In this document: positions 7,395 to 15,199 of the stretch, in pieces
How positions within the stretch are numbered: position 1 is the stretch's first letter
Layout: the number at the start of each line of letters is the position of its first letter
NCBI RefSeq assembly: GCF_007833165.1
Contig: NZ_VOBQ01000029.1
Span: 1-46,537 of the forward strand
Reading direction: 5' to 3'
Source: Caenimonas sedimenti
Lineage (GTDB): Bacteria; Pseudomonadota; Gammaproteobacteria; Burkholderiales; Burkholderiaceae_C
DNA length: 46,537 bases
Position numbers and translations under genes: made by a program
Notes under the pieces: generated by a model
The model's input: the letters and a program-made list of their open reading frames with translations, nothing else
Database searches by the model: none
What the model was told of the DNA's origin: nothing

Positions 7395-7407
7395 TTGCAA
7401 TTTACAG
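7395..7407 (+). promoter_or_regulatory. Motif TTGCAATTTACAG in the leader of the catabolic operon
   Basis: Lies 51 bases before the ATG at 7459, in transcription direction, and pairs with the minus-strand copy at 6384-6396. An imperfect inverted repeat GCATT-N9-AATGC (7359-7377) lies between it and the LysR start, as expected of a LysR-type divergent control region. An alternating purine-pyrimidine tract (GCATGCGCGCGC...) follows at 7407-7423. Confidence 0.45.
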
Positions 7408-7458
7408 CATGCGCGCGCGCGCGGATGATGCCCACATTCCAACAAGGAGACATCCCGA

Positions 7459-8427
7459 ATGAAGCGCCGCCAATTGCTGCAGGCCGCATCGGCCGCCGTC
7501 GCCCTGCCCGGCCTCGCGCTCGCGCAGTCGTATCCCGCCAAACCCATCCGCTACATCGTGCCGGTCGCGCCTGGCGGGGGCAGCGACATGATCGCCCGCG
7601 TCGTCACCGAACGCTGGGGCAAGGCGCTCGGCCAGCCCTTCACGGTGGACAACCAGGGCGGTGGTGGCGGCGTGGTGGCGTGCCAGACCGCGTCACGCGC
7701 GGCGCCCGACGGCTACACCTTGCTGCAAGGCTACGTGGCAACGCACGGCACGACGCCGGCCACCCGTCGCGTGCCCTACGACGCCGTCAAGGACTTCACG
7801 CCCATCGGCATGATCGGCGCCACGCCCAACGTGCTGGCCATCAACGCCAACGTGCCGGCGAAGGACGTCAAGGAGTTCATCGACTACGTCAAGCGCAATC
7901 CAGGCAAGCTCAGCTATGGCTCGGCCGGGCCCGGCTCGCTCACCCACCTGACCATGGAGCTGTTCAAGCAGGAGACGGGGGCGTTCATGCTGCACATCCC
8001 CTACCGCGGCATCGCCCCCGCCATCAACGACGTGCTGGGCGGCCAGACGCAGGCCATGTTCCCCGGTCTTGCCGCGGCGCTGCCGCACCTGCGTTCGGGC
8101 CGCATGCGCGCGCTCTGCGTCACCGGCACGCAGCGCAGTCCGCAGCTGAAGGACATCCCGACCATGGACGAAGTCGGCTTCAAGGGCTTCGACGCGATGC
8201 AGTGGTACGGCTCGGTCGGCCCGGCCGGCATGCCCGCCGACATCGTGCGGCGCCTGAACGAAACCCAGGTGGCCGTGCTGAAAGCGCCGGACCTGGCCGA
8301 GAAGCTCGCCGGCGAAGCGGTCGATCCCTGGCCGATGACGCCGGAGCAGTTCGGCCAGTACATGCGCGCCGACATCGCCCGCTGGACGGCGCTGGCCAAG
8401 GCCCGCAACATCCGGCTCGACGAGTAG
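7459..8427 (+). CDS. Tripartite tricarboxylate transporter (TTT/Bug) substrate-binding protein 1
   Basis: 322 residues. Signal peptide M-K-R-R-Q-L-L-Q-A-A-S-A-A-V-A-L with cleavage near A-L-A-Q (residue 22); periplasmic. The Bug-family start Y-P-A-K-P-I-R-Y-I-V-P-V-A-P-G-G-G-S-D is clear, as is P-Y-R-G-I-A-P-A-I-N-D-V-L-G-G and the C-terminal A-R-N-I-R-L-D. Bug proteins bind carboxylates or small amides; many, as here, have no TctA/TctB membrane genes nearby. First gene of the operon that also carries acid-CoA genes, so the ligand is likely an organic acid degraded by its neighbours (inference). AAGGAG lies about 10 bases before the ATG. Confidence 0.92.
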   Translation: MKRRQLLQAASAAVALPGLALAQSYPAKPIRYIVPVAPGGGSDMIARVVTERWGKALGQPFTVDNQGGGGGVVACQTASRAAPDGYTLLQGYVATHGTTPATRRVPYDAVKDFTPIGMIGATPNVLAINANVPAKDVKEFIDYVKRNPGKLSYGSAGPGSLTHLTMELFKQETGAFMLHIPYRGIAPAINDVLGGQTQAMFPGLAAALPHLRSGRMRALCVTGTQRSPQLKDIPTMDEVGFKGFDAMQWYGSVGPAGMPADIVRRLNETQVAVLKAPDLAEKLAGEAVDPWPMTPEQFGQYMRADIARWTALAKARNIRLDE

Positions 8428-8456
8428 TTCACCCATCACTTCCTGAAAAGATCCCC

Positions 8457-9827
8457 TTGGCCCGCAATACCCAAGTCGCCGCCGACACGGCGGCCCCGCC
8501 CATCACGTCCATCCTCGCGCGCTTCGTCGCCGGCCATGCCTCGCGCGGCTGGACCGATGCCGTGGAGCATGAAGCGCATCGCACCTTCTACAACTGGCTC
8601 GGCTGCGCGATCGGCGCGGCCCGCCACGAAGCCGCCGACGCGGCGATCGCCGCCGTGCAGATGCTCGCCCCCGCGCCCCAGGCCTCCGTGCTCGGCCGCG
8701 CGGAAAAAGTCGACATGGCCAGCGCCGCCCTCGTCAACGGCATCACCTCGCACACCTTCGATTTCGACGACACGCACCTGAAGACCATCATCCACCCGGC
8801 GGGGCCCGTGGCCTCGGCCGTGCTGGCGCTGGCCGAGCACCGCGGCGCGTCCGGCCGGGACGTGATCGACGCGCTCGTGCTGGGCATCGACGTCGCCTGC
8901 CGCATCGGCAACACGATGTACCCCGACCACTACGACCGCGGCTGGCACATCACCGGCTCCACCGGCATGCTGGGCGCGGCGGCCGGCTGCGCGCGCCTGC
9001 TGCGGCTGGACGAGCAGCAGGCCGCGATGGCGCTCGGCATCGCCGCCTCGCAACCCGTCGGCCTGCGCGAGCAGTTCGGCACGATGACCAAGCCGTTTCA
9101 CCCCGGGGGCGCGGCGCGCGCCGGCCTGATGTCGGCCCTGCTCGCCAGCCAGGGCTTCACCGCCAGCCCGCGAGCGCTGGAGGCACCGCGCGGCTTCGTG
9201 CAGGTGGCTTCGGACAAGCGCGCGTGGAACGAAGTGACCGACGAGCTGGGTGAGCGCTTCGAGATCTCCTTCAACACCTACAAGCCTTTCGCCTGCGGCA
9301 TCGTCATCCACCCGAGCATCGACGCCTGCGTCCAGCTGCGCGACCGCGGAGTCACGGCCGACCAGGTCGAGCGCATCGAACTGCGGGTGCATTCGCTGGT
9401 GCTGGAACTCACGGGCAAGAAGGAACCCAAGGACGGCTTGCAGGGCAAGTTCAGCGTGTACCACGGCTGCGCGGTCGGGTTGATCCATGGCCGGGCGGGC
9501 GAAGAAGAGTTCTCGGACGCCGTCGTCAACGATCCGGCAGTGGTCGCGCTGCGCAACAAGGTGCGCGCCACGGTGGACGATTCGGTCGACGAAGCTTCCG
9601 TCCAGGTGGCCGCGGTGCTGCATGACGGCCGGCGTGTCGAAGTCCAGGTCGAACACGCCATCGGCTCGCTCGAGAACCCCTTGTCCGACGCGCAGCTCGA
9701 AGCGAAATTCGCGGACCTGGTGGTGCCCGTGCTGGGTGGAACTCGCAGCCGCGACATCACGGCGCAATGGCGCGGCTTGGCCGCGATGGCGGATGTCCGC
9801 GCCTTGACGGCGTTGTGCCGGCCCTGA
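8457..9827 (+). CDS. MmgE/PrpD-family protein
   Basis: 456 residues from a TTG start. This start is chosen because it gives the usual family length and is the first usable codon after the preceding gene; only a weak GAAAAG precedes it. Typical MmgE/PrpD features: H-T-F-D-F-D-D-T-H near residue 100, H-P-A-G-P-V-A-S-A (about 113), H-I-T-G-S-T-G near 165, and P-F-H-P-G-G-A-A-R-A-G near 215. Known members are 2-methylcitrate dehydratase, cis-aconitate decarboxylase and isomerases of polycarboxylic acids. It is followed after 2 bases by a CoA-transferase gene, so it probably acts on a carboxylic acid before or after CoA activation. The exact reaction is unknown. Confidence 0.85.
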   Translation: MARNTQVAADTAAPPITSILARFVAGHASRGWTDAVEHEAHRTFYNWLGCAIGAARHEAADAAIAAVQMLAPAPQASVLGRAEKVDMASAALVNGITSHTFDFDDTHLKTIIHPAGPVASAVLALAEHRGASGRDVIDALVLGIDVACRIGNTMYPDHYDRGWHITGSTGMLGAAAGCARLLRLDEQQAAMALGIAASQPVGLREQFGTMTKPFHPGGAARAGLMSALLASQGFTASPRALEAPRGFVQVASDKRAWNEVTDELGERFEISFNTYKPFACGIVIHPSIDACVQLRDRGVTADQVERIELRVHSLVLELTGKKEPKDGLQGKFSVYHGCAVGLIHGRAGEEEFSDAVVNDPAVVALRNKVRATVDDSVDEASVQVAAVLHDGRRVEVQVEHAIGSLENPLSDAQLEAKFADLVVPVLGGTRSRDITAQWRGLAAMADVRALTALCRP

Positions 9828-9829
9828 GC

Positions 9830-11020
9830 ATGCCGCACCTGCCTGCTTCCGCCGCGCTGCAACGCTTCCGCGTGATCGACCTCACGCAAGTGCGGGCCGG
9901 CCCGACGGCCTGCCGGCAACTGGCCGACTGGGGCGCCGACGTCATCCAGGTCCAGATGCCCGAACACATGCGCGGCGACGACACCCTGGGCGGCCAGGAT
10001 GGCTCCGACTACCAGTACACGCACCGCAACAAGCGCTCGATCACGCTCGACCTCAAGCAGGCCGAAGGCATCGCGACGCTGAAGCGGCTGATCGCCGGCG
10101 CCGACGTCGTGGTGGAAAACTTCCGTCCGGACGTGAAGTACCGCCTCGGCATCGACTACGAGTCGCTCGCCGCGGACCACCCGCGCCTGGTTTACGCCAG
10201 CATCTCCGGCTTCGGCCAGACCGGGCCGCTGGCCACGCGGCCCGGCTTCGACCAGATCGCGCAAGGCATGGGCGGGCTGATGTCGGTGACGGGCGAGCCG
10301 GGCCAGGCGCCGATGCGCGTCGGCATCCCCATCGCCGACCTTTGCGCGGGCATCTTCGCTGCGCAAGGCATCCTGGTGGCGCTGCTGGAACGCGAAGCTT
10401 CAGGCAAAGGCCAATGGCTGCACACCTCGCTGCTGGAAGCCATGGTCTACATGATGGACTTCCAGACCTCGCGCTATCTCATCGATGGCGAGGTCGCCAC
10501 CCAGGCCGGCAATTTCCACCCCACCAGCATTCCGACGGGCGTCTACAAGGCGCGCGACGGCTACATGAACATCGCCGTGTTCGGCTCCAAGATCTGGGAG
10601 CGCTTCTGCAACATCCTGGGCGCGCCGGAATGGATCACGGACGAGCGCTATCACGACAAGCCCTCGCGTTCGGTCAACCGCGATGCGCTGAATGCAGAGA
10701 TCAACCAGCGGCTCGCGCAACAGGACCGCAGCCACTGGATCACACAGCTCAACGAAGGCGGCGTCGCTTGCGGCCTGATCAACGACATGCGCGAAGTGTT
10801 CGACGAGCCGCAGGTGCGGCACCTGGGCATGGTGAAGGACATCGTGTCGAAGTGGCACGGTCCGCAGCGCCTGGTCGGCCAGCCGGTGCAGCTGGAGCGC
10901 ACGCCCGGCACCGTGGCCCGCGCGGCGCCGCGCCGTGGTGAGCACTCCGAGGAGATCCTGCGCGAGCTCGGGCTCGGCCAGGACGACCTCACCCGCATGA
11001 AAGCCGCCGGAGTCTATTGA
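9830..11020 (+). CDS. CaiB/BaiF (family III) CoA-transferase
   Basis: 396 residues. Moves CoA between carboxylic acids. The family-III fold is shown by R-V-I-D-L-T-Q-V-R-A-G-P at the N-terminus, V-V-V-E-N-F-R-P (about 93-100), S-G-F-G-Q-T-G-P (about 126-133), and the expected catalytic Asp at D170 in G-I-P-I-A-D-L-C-A-G. G-M-G-G-L-M-S-V-T-G follows the substrate loop. It starts 2 bases after the PrpD stop and overlaps the next gene in a TGATG junction, so the two are probably translationally coupled. The acid that receives CoA cannot be named. Member of the LysR-linked operon 7459-14643. Confidence 0.92.
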   Translation: MPHLPASAALQRFRVIDLTQVRAGPTACRQLADWGADVIQVQMPEHMRGDDTLGGQDGSDYQYTHRNKRSITLDLKQAEGIATLKRLIAGADVVVENFRPDVKYRLGIDYESLAADHPRLVYASISGFGQTGPLATRPGFDQIAQGMGGLMSVTGEPGQAPMRVGIPIADLCAGIFAAQGILVALLEREASGKGQWLHTSLLEAMVYMMDFQTSRYLIDGEVATQAGNFHPTSIPTGVYKARDGYMNIAVFGSKIWERFCNILGAPEWITDERYHDKPSRSVNRDALNAEINQRLAQQDRSHWITQLNEGGVACGLINDMREVFDEPQVRHLGMVKDIVSKWHGPQRLVGQPVQLERTPGTVARAAPRRGEHSEEILRELGLGQDDLTRMKAAGVY

Positions 11021-11841
11021 TGGCCGAACCCACAGTCGAAAACATCTACACCTCCAGCACCGAGCGCGTGCAGACCTGGCTCGAAGGCCGCACGCTGCAT
11101 ATCCGCTTCAACAACCCGGCGAAGCACAACGCGCTGTCGGTCGACATGTGGGAGGCCGTGCCCCCTCTGCTGGCAATCGCGCGCGACGACGACCGCGTGC
11201 GGCTGGTCGTGTTCTCCGGCGCCGGTGACAAGGCCTTCGTCTCCGGCGCCGACATCTCGCAGTTCGAGGACATGCGCGCCGCGCGCGAAGCCGTCGCGTA
11301 CTACGAGAAGATGGCCGAGACCACGCTGATGGGCATCCACGACTTTCCGAAGCCGACGCTGGCCTGCATCCGCGGCTTCTGCATCGGTGGCGGCGTCAAT
11401 GTGGCGATCAGCTGCGACATCCGCATCGCCTCGACCGACTCGGTGTTCTCCATCCCGGCGGCGCGGCTCGGCCTGGGTTACCGCTATTCGGCGATGAAGA
11501 ACCTGGTGGACCTGATCGGCCCGGGCGCTGCCAAGGACCTGTTCTTCACGGCGCGGCGCATCGACGGCGTGGAAGCCAAGGCGCTGGGCCTGGTGTCGCG
11601 GGCCTGCCCACCCGACGGCTTGCCGGGCCTGCTGGCGGAGTACAGCGCGGCCCTGGCCGAGAACGCGCCGCTGACCGTGATGGCCGGCAAGGCGATCACG
11701 CGCGAGATCCTCAAGGTCTCGCCGGAAGTCGACAACGAACTCTGCGCCTCGTTGATCAAGGGCTGCTTCGAAAGCGCCGACTACGCCGAGGGCCGCAAGG
11801 CCTTCATGGAAAAGCGCAAGCCGGTGTTCACCGGCCGCTAG
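11020..11841 (+). CDS. Crotonase-fold (enoyl-CoA hydratase/isomerase family) protein
   Basis: 273 residues. The oxyanion-hole motifs are present: S-G-A-D-I-S-Q-F (about residue 78) and I-R-G-F-C-I-G-G-G-V-N (about 119-129). By alignment from memory with rat enoyl-CoA hydratase, the glutamates equivalent to E144 and E164 are Ala (in S-I-P-A-A-R-L-G) and Asp (in A-K-D-L-F-F-T). Classical hydration is therefore doubtful; isomerase, hydrolase, lyase or another crotonase reaction is possible. The ATG is inside the TGATG overlap with the CoA-transferase stop. Substrate is presumably the CoA thioester made by the neighbour. Confidence 0.88.
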   Translation: MAEPTVENIYTSSTERVQTWLEGRTLHIRFNNPAKHNALSVDMWEAVPPLLAIARDDDRVRLVVFSGAGDKAFVSGADISQFEDMRAAREAVAYYEKMAETTLMGIHDFPKPTLACIRGFCIGGGVNVAISCDIRIASTDSVFSIPAARLGLGYRYSAMKNLVDLIGPGAAKDLFFTARRIDGVEAKALGLVSRACPPDGLPGLLAEYSAALAENAPLTVMAGKAITREILKVSPEVDNELCASLIKGCFESADYAEGRKAFMEKRKPVFTGR

Positions 11842-11852
11842 GAAGGAAGATC

Positions 11853-12842
11853 ATGCAGTCCTGGTGGATGCAGATGACAGACACGGCCACGGTGCTGGAG
11901 CGGCGTGACACGCCTGTTCCGGTATCGGGCGCCAAGCAATTGCTGGTGCGCCTGCGCGCGGCCTCGCTGAACCGCGGCGAGTTCCTGCTCGGGCACGGCC
12001 TGCATGGCAAGCCGGGCAGCTGGAAGGCCATCGGCGGCGAGGGCGCCGGCGAGGTCGTCAGCGTGGGCGCCGAGGTCAGCGGCTTCGCCCCCGGCGACCG
12101 GGTGATGGGCCGCTGTGCCGGCGCGTTCTCGGAATACGCCCTGATGGAAGCCGGCGAAGCCATGGCGATCCCGCCCACGCTGAACTGGGAGCAGGCTTCG
12201 AGCATCCCGCTGACGTTCCTGGTGGCGTTCGACATGCTGGTGCTGCAGGGCCGCTTGCAGGCCGGCGAATGGCTGTTGATCAACGGCGCTTCGTCGGGCG
12301 TGGGCGTGGCCTCGCTGCAACTGGGCAAGGTGCTGGGCGCGCAGGTGATCGGCACATCCGGCTCGCAGACGAAGCTGGACGCCCTGCGAGACCTGGGGCT
12401 GGACGTCGGGCTGTGCACGCGCCAGCCCGACTTCGCTCCGGCCGTGATGGCAGCCACCAGGGGCCAGGGCGCGGACCTCGTGGTCAACACGGTCGGCGGC
12501 ACGGTGTTCACAGAGAGCGTGCGCACGCTGGCGTTCGAGGGCCGCCTGGCCACCGTCGGCTATGTCGATGGTGTGGTGCACGCGGACATTGACCTCGAAG
12601 CCCTGCATGCAAAGCGGCTGACCCTGTTCGGCGTCTCCAACAAATTGCGGACCAAGGAGCAGCGTTCGGCCGCGGTCCCGCGCTTCGTGGCCGAAATCCT
12701 GCCGCACTTCGCGGCCGGACGCATCACGCCGCAGATCGACCAGGTCTTCGACTTCGCCCGACTGCCCGAAGCGAAGGCACGCATGGAAGACGGCGGCCAT
12801 GTCGGCAAGATCGTCCTCAGGATCCAGGGAGACCCACGATGA
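11853..12842 (+). CDS. Zinc-independent MDR-family quinone oxidoreductase/alcohol dehydrogenase-like
   Basis: 329 residues. N-terminal GroES-like domain (L-L-V-R-L-R-A-A-S-L-N-R-G-E, then G-G-E-G-A-G-E-V-V-S-V-G, F-A-P-G-D-R-V-M-G) and a Rossmann domain with N-G-A-S-S-G-V-G (about 145-152) for NADPH. No Cys/His zinc ligands at the usual places, so it resembles quinone oxidoreductase/enoyl reductase members. It sits in the acid-CoA operon after the crotonase gene (11-base gap, AGGAAGG ribosome site) and overlaps the next gene by 4 bases. A reductive or oxidative step of the pathway is likely; the substrate is unknown. Confidence 0.88.
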   Translation: MQSWWMQMTDTATVLERRDTPVPVSGAKQLLVRLRAASLNRGEFLLGHGLHGKPGSWKAIGGEGAGEVVSVGAEVSGFAPGDRVMGRCAGAFSEYALMEAGEAMAIPPTLNWEQASSIPLTFLVAFDMLVLQGRLQAGEWLLINGASSGVGVASLQLGKVLGAQVIGTSGSQTKLDALRDLGLDVGLCTRQPDFAPAVMAATRGQGADLVVNTVGGTVFTESVRTLAFEGRLATVGYVDGVVHADIDLEALHAKRLTLFGVSNKLRTKEQRSAAVPRFVAEILPHFAAGRITPQIDQVFDFARLPEAKARMEDGGHVGKIVLRIQGDPR

Positions 12843-13810
12843 AAAGAAGGCCTTTCGTGCTCGCGCTCGCCCTCGCCGCGTGCGCCTGCGTTTCCTGGGC
12901 GCAGCCCGCGCCCTACCCGAGCAAACCGGTGCGCCTGGTGATCGGCTTCGCGCCGGGCGGGGCCGCCGACTACGTCGCCCGCGCGATGAGCGACGCCTTC
13001 GGCAAGGCCCTGGGCCAGACCGTGGTGGTGGACAACAAACCGGGCAACGGCTCCAGCGTCGCCGCCGAACTCGTGGCGAAGGCGCCCGCGGACGGCTACA
13101 CCTTGCTGATTGCCAGCCCGAGCAGCATCTCGGTGAATCCCGCGCTCAATCCGAAGCTCGGGTACACACCCGCGGAACTGGCGCCGGTGACGAAGATGAC
13201 AACGTCGCCCCTGGTGCTGGCGGTGAATCCGGCCACCGGCATCCGCACCGTGGCCGAACTGATCGCGGCCGCGAAGAAGGATCCGGGCAAGCTCAACTAT
13301 TCGACCTCGGGCAACGGCTCCGCGCCGCACCTGGGCGCCGCGCTCTTCACCATGCTCACCGGCGCGCAGATGACGCACGTGCCGTACCGTGGCGGCGCGC
13401 CGGCGATCCAGTCGGTGATGGCGGGCGACACGCAGGTGACCTTCGGCACCTCGCCTTCGGTGCTGCCGCAGGTGAGCGGCGGCCGCCTGCGCGCCATCGC
13501 GGTCAGCACCACCGAGCGTTCACCCCTCGTGCCAGATCTGCCCGGCATGAAGGAAGCGGGCCTGCCGGAGTACAACCTGGAGTTCTGGTACGGCATGTTC
13601 GTGCCGGCCGGCACGCCGCCCGCCGTGGTGAAGAAGATCTACGACGCGACGATCGCCGCGATGCAGCAGCCTTCAGTGAAAGCCGCATTGGCGCGCGAAG
13701 GCACCGAAGTGTCCATCTCGCCCGGGCCGGAACAGTTCAAGTCCTTTCTCACCGAGGACAGCAAGTTCTGGGTGAATCTGGTCAAGAGCGCCAACGTCAA
13801 GGTGGAATGA
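12839..13810 (+). CDS. Tripartite tricarboxylate transporter (TTT/Bug) substrate-binding protein 2
   Basis: 323 residues. Signal peptide M-K-R-R-P-F-V-L-A-L-A-L-A-A-C-A-C with cleavage near S-W-A-Q (residue 22). Bug-family landmarks: Y-P-S-K-P-V-R-L-V-I-G-F-A-P-G-G-A-A-D, V-P-Y-R-G-G-A-P-A-I-Q-S-V-M-A-G-D, and the C-terminal S-A-N-V-K. It is the second such protein in the operon and differs clearly from the first in its binding-pocket loops (G-F-A-P-G-G-A-A-D against V-A-P-G-G-G-S-D). No permease genes are present. The ATGA overlap with the MDR gene indicates coupling. Confidence 0.92.
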   Translation: MKRRPFVLALALAACACVSWAQPAPYPSKPVRLVIGFAPGGAADYVARAMSDAFGKALGQTVVVDNKPGNGSSVAAELVAKAPADGYTLLIASPSSISVNPALNPKLGYTPAELAPVTKMTTSPLVLAVNPATGIRTVAELIAAAKKDPGKLNYSTSGNGSAPHLGAALFTMLTGAQMTHVPYRGGAPAIQSVMAGDTQVTFGTSPSVLPQVSGGRLRAIAVSTTERSPLVPDLPGMKEAGLPEYNLEFWYGMFVPAGTPPAVVKKIYDATIAAMQQPSVKAALAREGTEVSISPGPEQFKSFLTEDSKFWVNLVKSANVKVE

Positions 13811-13827
13811 ATGCCATGGAGAACCAC

Positions 13828-14643
13828 ATGAACCGCGATTCCGCCATCGACCGCCGCGCCTTCTGCGCGGGCGGCGTCCTGTTGCTGGCCGGCTGCGCCA
13901 GCACAAGCTCGTCGCCGTCCGCGGCGGCTGCCGCCGCTGAACTCTCTTCCACGGGCAAGCTGCGCGCTGCGATCAATTTCGGCAATCCGATCCTCGCCAA
14001 TCGGGGACCGGGAGGTGAACCCGTGGGTGTCTCCATCGACCTCGCGCGCGAAGCCGCGCGCCGCCTGGGCATCCCGGTCGAACTGGTGCTGTTCAATTCC
14101 GCGGGCAACGTCGTGGAGGCCATCAAATCGCGGCAGGTGGATCTCGCGTTCGTGGCGATCGACCCGGTACGCGGGGCCGACATGGACTACACAGCGCCCT
14201 ACGTGATCATCGAAGGCGCGTACCTCGTGCGCGAGGCTTCGCCGCTGCGCCGCAACGAGGACGTCGACCGCGCCGGCAACCGCGTGGCGGTGGGACGCGG
14301 CAGTGCCTACGACCTGTACCTCACGCGCGAACTCAAGGCAGCCACGCTCGTGCGCGCGCCGACGTCGCCCGAGGTCACCAACCTGTTCATGGCGCAGAAC
14401 CTCGAAGTGGCTGCGGGGGTGAAGCAGCAACTGGAGGCGGATGCGAAGCGGGTCGGCGGCGTGCGGCTGCTGCCGGGGCGCTTCATGGTGATCGAGCAGG
14501 CCATGGGCGTGCCCAAGGGCCGGCTGGCGGCGCAGGCGTGGCTGAGCGCCTTCATCGAGGAGATGAAGGCGTCAGGCTTCGTCGCCGCCGCACTGCAACG
14601 GCACCGGATCGAGGGCGCCGCCGTGGCACCGCCCCGCAAGTAG
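13828..14643 (+). CDS. Extracellular solute-binding lipoprotein (PBP2, SBP_bac_3-like), probable Tat export
   Basis: 271 residues from ATG 13828, which has GGAGA 5 bases upstream. An earlier in-frame ATG at 13807 overlaps the previous stop (ATGA) and also has a weak site, so either may be used. The N-terminus D-R-R-A-F-C-A-G-G-V-L-L-L-A-G-C combines a twin arginine with a lipobox (L-L-A-G-C). The mature part has the type 2 periplasmic-binding fold: L-R-A-A-I-N-F-G-N-P-I-L, G-E-P-V-G-V-S-I-D-L-A-R-E-A-A-R-R-L-G, and D-L-A-F-V-A-I-D-P. It resembles amino-acid/organic-acid binding proteins of ABC systems, but no permease or ATPase genes follow. Last gene of the operon. Confidence 0.85.
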   Translation: MNRDSAIDRRAFCAGGVLLLAGCASTSSSPSAAAAAAELSSTGKLRAAINFGNPILANRGPGGEPVGVSIDLAREAARRLGIPVELVLFNSAGNVVEAIKSRQVDLAFVAIDPVRGADMDYTAPYVIIEGAYLVREASPLRRNEDVDRAGNRVAVGRGSAYDLYLTRELKAATLVRAPTSPEVTNLFMAQNLEVAAGVKQQLEADAKRVGGVRLLPGRFMVIEQAMGVPKGRLAAQAWLSAFIEEMKASGFVAAALQRHRIEGAAVAPPRK

Positions 14644-14650
14644 CGCTCAG

Positions 14651-14668
14651 GCCGCCCTCGCGGGCGGC
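14651..14668. terminator. GC-rich hairpin between convergent genes
   Basis: GCCGCCC, loop TCGC, GGGCGGC: a 7-bp perfect stem placed 7 bases after the operon stop and 6 bases before the end of the convergent gene. There is no T-run, so intrinsic termination is uncertain, but the position suits a bidirectional stop. Confidence 0.45.
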
Positions 14669-14674
14669 GCGGGG

Positions 14675-15079
14675 TCAGCTCTTGTTCGGGTTGTTCGGGT
14701 TGCGGTCGCGCGAGTTGCGCACGCCGTCGCCGTCCTTGTCCCGGTCATTGCGGTTGGAGATGCCGTCACCGTCGCGGTCGCCCCGGCGCCAGTTGCCGGC
14801 CTGGTAGTGCCAGCGGCCATTGCGCTCTTCCCAGCGCGGCTCGCTGTAGGCATAGCCGCGGCGCTCGCGCACCCAGTGGCCTTGCGCCCAGACGTGACGG
14901 CGGCCGTTCCATTCCCAGTGGCCGGGAACCCAGACCGAGCCGCGGCGCGGTTTCGGCGCGACTTCATTCCGCGGCGGCGGGGGCGCGACCTGCACGATGA
15001 TGTCGCGCGCCAGCGCCGGAGCGCTGATCGTGCCGAACGACGCCGCGACAACGGCGGCGAGCAAGAGCTGTTTGAACAT
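14675..15079 (-). CDS. Secreted WXXGXW-repeat (YXWGXW) protein with Asp-rich tail
   Basis: 134 residues. Signal peptide M-F-K-Q-L-L-L-A-A-V-V-A-A-S-F-G ending near A-L-A-R (residue 25). A central block carries W-V-P-G-H-W-E-W, W-A-Q-G-H-W and W-H-Y-Q-A-G-N-W, the WXXGXW repeat of small exported beta-proteobacterial proteins. The C-terminus has D-R-D-G-D-G-I-S-N-R-N-D and D-K-D-G-D-G-V-R-N-S-R-D, thrombospondin type-3-like calcium-binding repeats. The function is unknown; a small cell-envelope protein is likely. Start ATG 15079 has GGAGA 4 bases upstream. Divergent from ttcA across 120 bases. Confidence 0.82.
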   Translation of the reverse strand: MFKQLLLAAVVAASFGTISAPALARDIIVQVAPPPPRNEVAPKPRRGSVWVPGHWEWNGRRHVWAQGHWVRERRGYAYSEPRWEERNGRWHYQAGNWRRGDRDGDGISNRNDRDKDGDGVRNSRDRNPNNPNKS

Positions 15080-15199
15080 GGGGTCTCCAACAAAAAGTTG
15101 TGACTCGACCGTAAGTGCAGTGGCCGGATCCCGGCGCAGGACAATCGCCCGCCGGTCCGTCATCCGGCGCCGCTTGCGCCCGGATGCGAAAATGGCTCC

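Noticed and set aside
7407..7423. Alternating CG tract (GCATGCGCGCGC...) as a Z-DNA switch
   Set aside because: Only about 17 bases and common in such GC-rich genomes; no other evidence of function.
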